A stretch of DNA of 16,081 nucleotides. Source: an uncultured Sutterella sp. Its GTDB lineage: Bacteria; Pseudomonadota; Gammaproteobacteria; Burkholderiales; Burkholderiaceae_F. Each line of letters begins with the position of its first letter. Position 1 is the stretch's first letter. Location of the stretch: assembly GCA_900553105.1 (NCBI GenBank), contig USCE01000016.1:1-16081 (forward strand). Direction: 5' to 3'. Both the position numbers and the translations under genes were made by a program. Under the pieces are notes generated by a model that saw nothing but the letters and a program-made list of their open reading frames with translations, made no database searches and was not told where the DNA came from. Positions 7,127 to 13,843 of the stretch are shown one piece after another.

Positions 7127-8242
7127 TTATTGTTTCTTTTTCTCTTTAGCAATCTGCTCGGCAATCACATCGCGATTGCTCGCTCTCAAAATATCAGCAA
7201 CCGGATCAACTGACGTTTTGGGTTTTGCCGCAGGTGTTGACTTTTGACTCTTGGCAGGTTGAGCACTAGCGGCGCTATTGGCACTCTTTGTACTCTTAGT
7301 CGCCGTTTGTGCCTTAGTTTGAGTCTTCTCCTGCGTCTTTGTTACTTTAGCCGCAGATTTAGCCGCGCTTGAAGCCGTTGATGCCTTTGTTGTCTGAGAC
7401 TTTACTTCGGGTTTCGTTTGACGCGTGGTCGTTTTTGCGGTTTCGCCAGACTTAGCAACCGGCGCCTTCATTGTCTGCGCCTTTTGACTGGCCCCCTGCA
7501 AGCTCTGAGCGGGCGGTGTTAAACGCTGAACATTGCCTACGGCGCTTTCAGCCTTTTGCACCGGTAAGTGAGAAATCTTTCGATTGTCCAAAAACTGCAC
7601 AGCTCGATCAGCTTCGGCTCGGGTTTTAAAGTTCCCCAAACGGACGCGCCACAGTGTCGCCGCCTTTTTTTGAACCTTCACCGAATACACTGGGTAGCCC
7701 ATGGCTTGATAGCGAGCCATCTCACGCATGGCGCCGGCCTCGCTACTCGTCGCCATCACCTGAATAAAAAATCCGCCCGCAGATGTGTCTTGCGATTGAG
7801 TGCTTGGGGAAGTCTCTTTAACTTGGGAAGACTCAACTTCCGCATCTTTAGGCGCATGACGCGCCTCAGGAGCTTGCCCCACAACATTGGGCGTTGTTAG
7901 ATCCTTCAAAGCATTTTCCCCGGGCACTTGTGCTTGAGGCACGGGTTGATTGACGGTGAGTTCTAACTTATAGAAGGGTTCCTTTTTAATAGCCGGAATA
8001 TCCGTTGCGGCTTGATTATCGATAATAAAACTTGGCGGATAAAAAATTAAAGGACAAAAGACACCAAGCGTAGCCAAAAGCGTCACAACACCAATGACCC
8101 GATGACGAAATCGGTTTTTTTGGCGCTGTTCTTGAGTTTCGTCAGCTGTCATGCGAAGCGACTCTTCGGTTGAGACCTCTTCGATCGATGCCGAAGTCTT
8201 CCAAAAAGCCGTTTTTCGCGGGGTGTTCTTGTCTTCTTGCAT
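7127..8242 (-). CDS. dedD: SPOR-domain cell-division protein (DedD-like) with long Lys/Ala tail
   Basis: A 371-aa bitopic inner-membrane protein. It has a basic cytoplasmic N-terminus (residues 1-48), one membrane helix at about 49-68, a Pro-rich periplasmic linker, and a SPOR domain at about 156-228: FFIQVMATSS, then YPVYSVKV, then LWRVRLGNFKTRAEADRAV. SPOR domains bind septal glycan stripped of stem peptides, so a role in constriction is expected. In DedD and relatives the SPOR domain closes the protein. Here a further ~140 residues follow (231-371), low-complexity and rich in Lys, Ala, Thr and Ser, with a charged end (IAEQIAKEKKKQ). The position between folC and cvpA matches E. coli dedD. 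The gene starts 6 nt after the folC stop with no clear Shine-Dalgarno sequence, suggesting translational coupling. Confidence 0.88.
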   Translation of the reverse strand: MQEDKNTPRKTAFWKTSASIEEVSTEESLRMTADETQEQRQKNRFRHRVIGVVTLLATLGVFCPLIFYPPSFIIDNQAATDIPAIKKEPFYKLELTVNQPVPQAQVPGENALKDLTTPNVVGQAPEARHAPKDAEVESSQVKETSPSTQSQDTSAGGFFIQVMATSSEAGAMREMARYQAMGYPVYSVKVQKKAATLWRVRLGNFKTRAEADRAVQFLDNRKISHLPVQKAESAVGNVQRLTPPAQSLQGASQKAQTMKAPVAKSGETAKTTTRQTKPEVKSQTTKASTASSAAKSAAKVTKTQEKTQTKAQTATKSTKSANSAASAQPAKSQKSTPAAKPKTSVDPVADILRASNRDVIAEQIAKEKKKQ

Positions 8243-8248
8243 TAAGCT

Positions 8249-9520
8249 TTATGCCAATTTAGCCAGGACTGCAGTCACGGTCACAAAGGAACCGAAAATG
8301 AGTATTTTATCAATGATTGAGGCTTCTTGACGGGCCGCATCAAATGCGCTCTCAATTGTCTCAAACGCTTTGATTTTACTATCATCAACCCCCGCTTCCA
8401 ACATGGTGCGTCGCAACAGTTCACAATCGGCCCCCCGAGGTTTAGGTAACCCCGAAATAAACCACTCATCCACATGAGGACTCATCAGTTTAATGACATC
8501 AATCATGTCTTTATCGGCAAGCATCCCGAAAACGGCTATAAGCTTACCGTCTTGGGGTAATTGTTGAACGTTTTGTGCCAACACAGCTGCTGCATGCGGA
8601 TTGTGTCCCACATCCAAAATGATCGTGGGATTTTTGGAAATAGTTTCAAACCGCGCTTTTAACTTCACGGCCTTAAGCCCCTGAACAATGGCCTTTTGTG
8701 TCACAGGAAGCTTATCTTGCAAAAGATAGACCAAGGCCAAGACGCCGGCAGCGTTATCTTTTTGATTGATGCCTGCGAGAGCCGGCGGACAAATTGACCA
8801 AGAGTCCTTGCCAAAAACAAACTGCCACTCATCGTTTGTGACTTCTTTAATGTCAAAGTCCTGTCCGTAGACATAAAGATGTGTTCCCAGCGCTTTTGCG
8901 TACTGCATAAGTTTGACGGGAGGATTGCGATCGGCGCAAACAGCCGGTTTTCCGGCTCGATAAATGTGAGCCTTTTCCCAGCCGATACTGTCGCGCGTGT
9001 TACCCAAATAGGCCTCGTGATCGATCCCGATAGTAGTTACAATCGAAGCCGTCGATTCGAGCGCATTAATAGCATCAAGTCGACCGCCAAGACCAATTTC
9101 CAAAATCACTACATCGGGCTTTGCCCATTGAAAGACTTTGAGGATAGCTAATGCTGTGTACTCGAAATATGTCAAGCCCAATCCGTCACGAACCGCTTCC
9201 ACGGCCTTGAAGCCTTCCACAAGCGTTGCATCATCAACATCAACACCGTTAATGCAAGCACGTTCGTTAAAACGCAACATATGCGGGGATGTGTGTTTGG
9301 CGGTCTTGTAACCAGCGGCCTTGTAAATTGCTTCAAGCATGGCGCAGGTACTACCTTTACCGTTTGTACCAGCGACCGTAATCACAGGGCAATTAAACGT
9401 GATCTTCATGCGCGAGAGCATGGTTTTCATACGCGCTAAACCCAATTCGATCGTACTTTCGGGATGCGAGGCAAGAACAAAGTCCAACCAGGCATTCAAA
9501 CTATCTTTTTCTTGAGACAT
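8249..9520 (-). CDS. folC: Dihydrofolate synthase / folylpolyglutamate synthase FolC
   Basis: A cytosolic ATP-dependent ligase of the Mur-ligase fold that adds glutamate to dihydropteroate and to folates. The 423-aa length is normal. It has the P-loop GTNGKGST (51-58), KHTSPHMLRFNERA shortly after, EIGLGGRLDAIN in the middle, TTIGIDHEAYLG, and the C-terminal-domain motif ILDVGHNPHAA. The start is supported by GAGG (9527-9530), 6 nt from the ATG. It follows accD after 84 nt, and its ribosome site is directly preceded by a strong hairpin (9535-9566). The downstream gene dedD is 6 nt away. The synteny accD-folC-dedD is shared by beta- and gammaproteobacteria. Confidence 0.97.
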   Translation of the reverse strand: MSQEKDSLNAWLDFVLASHPESTIELGLARMKTMLSRMKITFNCPVITVAGTNGKGSTCAMLEAIYKAAGYKTAKHTSPHMLRFNERACINGVDVDDATLVEGFKAVEAVRDGLGLTYFEYTALAILKVFQWAKPDVVILEIGLGGRLDAINALESTASIVTTIGIDHEAYLGNTRDSIGWEKAHIYRAGKPAVCADRNPPVKLMQYAKALGTHLYVYGQDFDIKEVTNDEWQFVFGKDSWSICPPALAGINQKDNAAGVLALVYLLQDKLPVTQKAIVQGLKAVKLKARFETISKNPTIILDVGHNPHAAAVLAQNVQQLPQDGKLIAVFGMLADKDMIDVIKLMSPHVDEWFISGLPKPRGADCELLRRTMLEAGVDDSKIKAFETIESAFDAARQEASIIDKILIFGSFVTVTAVLAKLA

Positions 9521-9534
9521 TTGGGACCTCTAGG

Positions 9535-9566
9535 CAATTCGACCACGCATTAGCGTGGTCGAATTG
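9535..9566 (-). promoter_or_regulatory. Perfect 14-bp hairpin 4 nt before the folC Shine-Dalgarno
   Basis: Arms CAATTCGACCACGC (9535-9548) and GCGTGGTCGAATTG (9553-9566) pair perfectly around a 4-nt loop. In the transcribed minus strand the hairpin ends 4 nt before GAGG (9527-9530) of folC. No T-run follows on either strand, so it is not a standard intrinsic terminator. It may set relative expression of accD and folC by RNA processing, stabilisation or pausing, or act as a protein site. Confidence 0.6.
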
Positions 9567-9604
9567 ATTCAATCAGTCAGTACTTATTGTTTTAACATCA
9601 GCCT

Positions 9605-10489
9605 TTAATTTGATGCATCCGTGATGCGTTTTCTCATAAGCATCGCAATCACTTCAGCGATGTTGGCTCGCATTTCCCGGCGGTCGACAATCATATCAAT
9701 GGCACCTTTTTTCAGTAGGAATTCGGAGCGCTGGAAACCTTCGGGCAACTTTTCACGCACGGTTTGCTCGATAACGCGAGGACCGGCAAAGCCGATCAAA
9801 GCCTTGGGTTCAGCAATCACCACATCACCCATAAAGGCAAAACTTGCCGAAACACCACCCATTGTAGGATCAGTTAAAACAGAAATAAAAGGCAACTTTT
9901 CTTCGGCTAACCCTGCAACTGCGGCTGTGGTTTTAGCCATCTGCATCAAAGACAGCAAACCTTCTTGCATACGTGCGCCACCCGAAGCTGCAAAACAAAT
10001 GAAGGGGCACTTCATGCGAGTCGCTTCTGCCACACCGCGCACAAAACGTTCACCGACAACCGAGCCCATGGAGCCGCCCATGAAATTAAATTCGAAAGCT
10101 GCGACCACAACGGGAAGTCCGCGAAGCGTGCCTCGCTTAACCACCAACGCATCGGTTTCTCCTGTCTTAGCCTGCGCTTGCTTGACGCGAGCCGGATACG
10201 GTTTGCTATCGACAAACTTTAAGGGATCCGTTGGCACAACATCTTGGGCTAACTCTTCTTGCTGAGTGGGATCTAAAAACGTTTCAACGCGCTCACGGGC
10301 ACTGATTCGCATGTGATGCCCACACTTGGGGCACACCATTAAAGAGTCACGCAACTCTTCGGTATAAAGCACCTGCTCACAACTCGGACACTTGGTCCAA
10401 AGCCCTTCGGGAATCACGCTTTCTTTTTTATCAGCCGATTCTTTATCACTTTTGTGAATGCGGGGCAATAAACGATCAATCCAACTCAT
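9605..10489 (-). CDS. accD: Acetyl-CoA carboxylase carboxyltransferase subunit beta AccD
   Basis: The beta subunit of the carboxyltransferase that, with AccA, moves the carboxyl group from biotin to acetyl-CoA to make malonyl-CoA, the first step of fatty-acid synthesis. The 294-aa length is normal. The N-terminal zinc ribbon has Cys34, Cys37, Cys53 and Cys56 (CPSC...CPKC). The crotonase-type core carries FNFMGGSMGSVVGERF, ASGGARMQEG and DPTMGGVSASFA. The start has AGGA (10500-10503) 10 nt before the ATG. It is the first gene of the accD-purF run and is preceded by its own putative promoter and a perfect hairpin. In E. coli the carboxyltransferase binds its own subunit mRNAs, which makes RNA-level control here conceivable but unproven. 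Confidence 0.98.
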   Translation of the reverse strand: MSWIDRLLPRIHKSDKESADKKESVIPEGLWTKCPSCEQVLYTEELRDSLMVCPKCGHHMRISARERVETFLDPTQQEELAQDVVPTDPLKFVDSKPYPARVKQAQAKTGETDALVVKRGTLRGLPVVVAAFEFNFMGGSMGSVVGERFVRGVAEATRMKCPFICFAASGGARMQEGLLSLMQMAKTTAAVAGLAEEKLPFISVLTDPTMGGVSASFAFMGDVVIAEPKALIGFAGPRVIEQTVREKLPEGFQRSEFLLKKGAIDMIVDRREMRANIAEVIAMLMRKRITDASN

Positions 10490-10507
10490 GGTATTTAGTT
10501 CCTAATC

Positions 10508-10535
10508 GATCGTTGTTTTGTTAAAAACAACGATC
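10508..10535 (-). promoter_or_regulatory. Perfect 12-bp hairpin 4 nt before the accD Shine-Dalgarno
   Basis: Arms GATCGTTGTTTT (10508-10519) and AAAACAACGATC (10524-10535) pair perfectly around a 4-nt loop. In the minus-strand transcript the hairpin ends 4 nt before AGGA (10500-10503) of accD, the same placement as the unrelated hairpin before folC. No U-tract follows it in the transcript. It could tune translation or stabilise the 5' end of the operon mRNA. Confidence 0.6.
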
Positions 10536-10564
10536 CGTTAAATAACTTCATAGACAATTGTGGA

Positions 10565-10573
10565 ATTTTAGCA
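10565..10573 (-). promoter_or_regulatory. Putative extended -10 promoter of accD
   Basis: On the minus strand the sequence reads TGCTAAAAT (10573 down to 10565), an exact extended -10 TGn followed by TAAAAT (5 of 6 to TATAAT). No good -35 is present, as is common with extended -10 sites. Transcription would begin near 10558 and give a leader of about 70 nt containing the accD hairpin. Confidence 0.4.
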
Positions 10574-10586
10574 TTGGATGCCTGAG

Positions 10587-10609
10587 AAAAACGTCACCCA
10601 AACAGGTGA
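10587..10609 (-). terminator. Weak intrinsic terminator after truA
   Basis: On the minus strand TCACC (10609-10605) pairs with GGTGA (10598-10594) around a 6-nt loop, followed after CG by a run of five T (10591-10587). The 5-bp stem is short. It lies 11 nt past the truA stop and would partly separate fimV-truA from accD. Confidence 0.45.
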
Positions 10610-10619
10610 TTTTGTACCG

Positions 10620-11402
10620 TTACTCAAAAGGCCACACCGTAGGACTATAGCTTGGTAAATCGGGTTGGTCCGGATATTTCACACCGACCAGATATAACCC
10701 TGATGCCGCAAAGGTAGGCGCTGCCAAGGTGCGATCCTTTGCTTCAAACACTTCCTTAAACCAAGAAAGGCTTTCTCGACCGGTGCCGACATAGACGAGA
10801 CTGCCGACAATATTTCGAACCATATGGTGTAAAAAAGCGTTGGCTCGAAGTCGAATGCCGATCATGCGACCGAAACGCTTTACGGTGACTTCGTGAACGA
10901 ATCTAATCGGCGTCTTCGCTTGACATTCAGAAGCACGGAAACTAGAAAAGTCATGCTCACCAATTAAAAGATCGGCCGCTTCTTGCATCTTCGTTTCATC
11001 ACAAGGTCTGAAAAGCCATCCGGTGCGTGAGGCTAACAAAGGAGAGCGCACGGGATCATTGAGAATCCAATACTCATACGTTCGCTCAACAGCCGAAAAG
11101 CGAGAAGAAAAATCATCCGGCACAAAACGCGCCCAACGCACAGCGACGGTTGAAGGCAAATAGGCGTTAACGCCCCTAACCCAAGCTGTCAGAGGTCTTT
11201 GAACGGGAGACTCAAAATCCACCACTTGATGTGTAGCGTGCACTCCCGTATCGGTTCGACCGGCACAGACCGTGCGAAGCGAGACAGTTGAAAAGGATTT
11301 CAGTGCGGATTCCAGCGTCTCTTGAACAGTCGGCATTTGTGGTTGGTGTTGCCAACCGCAAAAAGCCGATCCGTCATACTCAATACCTAACGCAACTCGC
11401 AT
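10620..11402 (-). CDS. truA: tRNA pseudouridine(38-40) synthase TruA
   Basis: Converts uridines 38, 39 and 40 in the anticodon stem-loop of many tRNAs to pseudouridine. The 260-aa length fits the family. Visible motifs are IEYDGSAFCGWQ near the N-terminus, the catalytic loop CAGRTDTGVHA (46-56) with nucleophile Asp51, RTYEYWI, and the C-terminal HHMVRNIVGSL. Its ATG overlaps the fimV stop by one base (TGATG, 11400-11404), so it is probably translated by coupling to fimV. A weak terminator-like hairpin follows. The fimV-truA pairing is usual in Burkholderiales. Confidence 0.98.
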   Translation of the reverse strand: MRVALGIEYDGSAFCGWQHQPQMPTVQETLESALKSFSTVSLRTVCAGRTDTGVHATHQVVDFESPVQRPLTAWVRGVNAYLPSTVAVRWARFVPDDFSSRFSAVERTYEYWILNDPVRSPLLASRTGWLFRPCDETKMQEAADLLIGEHDFSSFRASECQAKTPIRFVHEVTVKRFGRMIGIRLRANAFLHHMVRNIVGSLVYVGTGRESLSWFKEVFEAKDRTLAAPTFAASGLYLVGVKYPDQPDLPSYSPTVWPFE

Positions 11403-13285
11403 CAGGCGTGCTCACGCACTTGTTTAAGGAGCTGTTCTGCTTCGGCTCGGTCTAAAGCAGAGCCGTTGCGAAGCACCTCTTGAAGTAACGATACAGCTTC
11501 AGAACGCGCACCAATCGAAATGAAAGAACGCGCCATATCGAGTGAATCCTTCATGTTGCTCGTTGTTGCTTGAGATTGAGCGGGATTTGCGGCCTGCGTT
11601 TGAGCGGCTACTTGGTCAGTGACAGGTTTTGTCACTGACGTATCATCCGAGACCAAATCAAACACGTTGCCTGTAGTATCTTCTGGAGAAGTGGGTTTTG
11701 ATGTCGCAGCCGCTACCTGCGTTGTAGAAAAAGTAGGTTCTACTCGCTCAGGAGCACTCGGACGTTCAAAAACCGAGGGCGAAGCGTGTTGCTTTACCTC
11801 AGGCGCAGAAGTGGCGGATTGAGCGACTCGTTGAGATTGAGCAACAGATTGAGCACTGGGTGCCCCTTGAATCGTTTGAGCCGGTTGTGCAGTCTGAGCA
11901 CCTTGGCGAGTACCTGCCACGGGCTCACGACGAGTGGTCGGGGTTTGGTTCATCACACGCTTAAAGCTTTGGAAATCCACATGACGGCCGCGCTTTGTGC
12001 GCCAGAAGATAAAGCCTGCAGCACCCAACATTGCCGCAATCAAGAGATACCACGGCCAACTAGACGATTCTTCTTCAACCACAGGCTCTTCTTCGGTCAT
12101 GATTTCAAGCGTCGGCATAGAGTCTTGGGCAGAAGACGAATCCGTCACGATGCTTGTATCAGGCGGCAAGACTTGTTCAGCCGCGGGTTCCGTAGCCATT
12201 TGAGGCGGTGTTTCAACAGGAGCGGCATCAGGCAACGCAGGTTGCGTTGTGGGTGGCACGGCTTGTGAATCAGTAGGCACCGGCTCTCGAGCCAACTGGT
12301 CAACAGGAGCTACCGGCGGTTGAACGACTGGCGTATCTACCACAGCAGGCTTCGGTTGCGTGGGCTTTTGTGCTTGAGCAGCTTGAGCGACAGACTTCTT
12401 ATGTTCCGCGGGCGCGCCTTGAGCAATGGGCATCGGACGCTTGGAAACTTCCTCAATATTTAAGCCCTTTTGTACAATTTCACGAGCTGTTTGTGCGTTA
12501 ATCGAATCAACGAGAGAGGCCGGTGGCGCAGAAATCTTGGCGCCGGACTTTAACTGTTGAACGTTTCCGGCAGGGAACGCCTCCGGGTTATGCACGGCCA
12601 AAGCCACCAACACTTGATTGACCGTTGCACCAGGATAACGCTTTTGATAAAGGACGCCTAAAGACCAAGGTGTGTAACCGGCTTCTACCGTGATGGGTTC
12701 ATCCAAGTCATAATTTCTGGCTTGCATGCGTTGAAGCGGCGTCAACGATTGAGCTTCCTTGGTTGCGGGCTTGGTGGCAACCTTGGTTTCTTTCTTACTT
12801 TGCTCCAAAGCTTGGGCCACCGGATCAACGGAAGCAGCAGCTACCGCAGGTTGAGTAGCACGCACCGGCGCATTCGTTTGCACGGCGACAGGCTCAACCG
12901 AACCCGTTGCACCGAGATGGATATTGTATTGACGGAGAGTGACTTGACCGCCTTCGTTTAATTCCACCAACAAGGCAAATGCGCGCTCAACAGCAGGTTT
13001 AGTCCCGGCAATGCGAAGCGTCAAGGGATTTTTCTTAATCAACGCAAGGTTAAGCCCCTTTGCGCTTTCGGGCATTGTCATGTGATGACGCGTATAGACT
13101 TCTTCAGGTGCTAAACGAGCCGTCAACGACGTTCCTTGCTGTACCGTACCCTCGACAACAAAAGTGGCTGAAAAATTCTGCCCCGCACGACTGTCGACTC
13201 TAAGCTGCCCTAAATTGGCCGCTTGAGCTGCGCTCATTGCCATTACAACACCCAAGGCTAAGGCGGTTTTTGCGTACATTCTCAT
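11402..13285 (-). CDS. fimV: FimV-like peptidoglycan-binding polar hub protein
   Basis: 627 aa from the chosen ATG at 13283-13285, which has AAGGA 9 nt upstream and begins a clear signal peptide (MRMYAKTALALGVVMAMSAAQA, cleavage after AQA about residue 22). An upstream non-ATG extension to 13333 would bury the signal peptide. Domain order: a FimV N-terminal beta domain (about 23-125), a LysM-like peptidoglycan-binding region (about 196-256), a long Pro/Gln/Ala-rich acidic linker, one transmembrane helix (about 410-428, WPWYLLIAAMLGAAGFIFW) followed by K/R, a second Gln/Ala/Ser-rich cytoplasmic linker, and a C-terminal FimV helical module (about 575-627, DMARSFISIGARSEAVSLLQEVL). FimV in Pseudomonas organises cell poles, type IV pili and twitching. 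It is shorter than the Pseudomonas protein. No pilus genes are in view. Confidence 0.93.
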   Translation of the reverse strand: MRMYAKTALALGVVMAMSAAQAANLGQLRVDSRAGQNFSATFVVEGTVQQGTSLTARLAPEEVYTRHHMTMPESAKGLNLALIKKNPLTLRIAGTKPAVERAFALLVELNEGGQVTLRQYNIHLGATGSVEPVAVQTNAPVRATQPAVAAASVDPVAQALEQSKKETKVATKPATKEAQSLTPLQRMQARNYDLDEPITVEAGYTPWSLGVLYQKRYPGATVNQVLVALAVHNPEAFPAGNVQQLKSGAKISAPPASLVDSINAQTAREIVQKGLNIEEVSKRPMPIAQGAPAEHKKSVAQAAQAQKPTQPKPAVVDTPVVQPPVAPVDQLAREPVPTDSQAVPPTTQPALPDAAPVETPPQMATEPAAEQVLPPDTSIVTDSSSAQDSMPTLEIMTEEEPVVEEESSSWPWYLLIAAMLGAAGFIFWRTKRGRHVDFQSFKRVMNQTPTTRREPVAGTRQGAQTAQPAQTIQGAPSAQSVAQSQRVAQSATSAPEVKQHASPSVFERPSAPERVEPTFSTTQVAAATSKPTSPEDTTGNVFDLVSDDTSVTKPVTDQVAAQTQAANPAQSQATTSNMKDSLDMARSFISIGARSEAVSLLQEVLRNGSALDRAEAEQLLKQVREHA

Positions 13286-13419
13286 AATTAGCAATCCTTG
13301 TCGAAAGCGCTTTAAATCGGTTGCTGAGCACAATACTTAAAAGACTACGAAATGGCCTTTTTAGTGTGCCAAAACGAGCGACAAAGCCGCTCCTAATCAC
13401 TGATAATCGTGCCCGTGAA

Positions 13420-13425
13420 TATAAT
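13420..13425 (+). promoter_or_regulatory. Possible -10 element for the small acidic gene
   Basis: An exact TATAAT on the plus strand. The expected -35 window (13396-13403) is poor. Transcription from about 13432 would give an 80-nt leader to the ATG at 13511. The surrounding 225-bp interval (13286-13510) must also hold the fimV promoter on the other strand, for which I find no convincing hexamer pair. Confidence 0.3.
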
Positions 13426-13510
13426 GTGAACATTGTAAATGTATCGCCTGTTTTTTGGGTGATCTTTTGTCATCACTTTGCACTTTTTAACCCTTTTACA
13501 GCACGATCCT

Positions 13511-13771
13511 ATGACTGTTGACCGCGAATGGCTCTCGGTTGCCTTAACCGATGCTCTGGAATGTTTATCTGAAGCGCTTGAGCGCCTTGAAGATGAAAGA
13601 CTTGATGCTCAAGACGTTTTGCTCGAAGATGTTGCCAATGTTTACGCAAAACTCAATTTTGCAGTCAATACCGCTGAAACCGGTCCTGCGGCTATTGAAA
13701 CCATGGATCATGACCGACTGATTGCGTGGCCTGAATGCATGCCCTTTGATCGAGAGTATCTAGAAGAGTAA
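13511..13771 (+). CDS. Small acidic protein, unknown function
   Basis: An 86-aa ORF starting at ATG 13511 (MTVDREWLSVALTDALECL). A TTG 33 nt earlier is also in frame but has no better ribosome site. Neither start has a recognisable Shine-Dalgarno sequence. The protein is strongly acidic, with a predicted amphipathic helical stretch at about 8-45 (ALECLSEALERLEDERL) and a Pro/Asp-rich end, and no membrane segment. I do not recognise the family. Support for its being real comes from its ending 29 nt before a good terminator, from sensible amino-acid composition, and from filling the only gap between fimV and murJ. Confidence 0.65.
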   Translation: MTVDREWLSVALTDALECLSEALERLEDERLDAQDVLLEDVANVYAKLNFAVNTAETGPAAIETMDHDRLIAWPECMPFDREYLEE

Positions 13772-13800
13772 CCAGAAGTTTGAAAATAATATTGGTTAAC

Positions 13801-13843
13801 GGTGAGCTTCAGGCTTATAGGCCTGAACTCACCATTTTGTTTT
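13801..13843. terminator. Bidirectional terminator between the small acidic gene and murJ
   Basis: GGTGAG (13801-13806) plus TTCAGGC (13808-13814) pair with GCCTGAA (13821-13827) plus CTCACC (13828-13833). That makes a 13-bp stem with one bulged C and a 6-nt loop TTATAG. On the plus strand it is followed by ATTTTGTTTT. It overlaps the end of the convergent murJ gene, whose stop codon is at 13842-13844. Confidence 0.85.

Noticed and set aside
6660..7247. 195-codon plus-strand ORF antisense to cvpA/dedD
   Set aside because: It is rich in Thr/Arg/Pro as expected of a shadow frame. The minus strand encodes clear CvpA and DedD proteins in syntenic positions.
7127..7552. Lys/Ala/Thr-rich dedD tail as a DNA tandem repeat or CRISPR-like array
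   Set aside because: The bias is at amino-acid level. I see no fixed repeat unit or spacing in the DNA.
9621..10265. 214-codon plus-strand ORF antisense to accD
   Set aside because: A shadow of the strongly conserved accD gene, with no start signals.
10508..10535. accD upstream hairpin as the truA terminator
   Set aside because: No U-tract follows the stem in the transcript direction, and a separate terminator-like hairpin with T5 lies closer to truA (10587-10609).
13286..13333. Longer fimV N-terminus starting at 13333
   Set aside because: It would put 16 hydrophilic residues ahead of a good signal peptide and uses a non-ATG start. The ATG at 13285 has AAGGA at the right distance.
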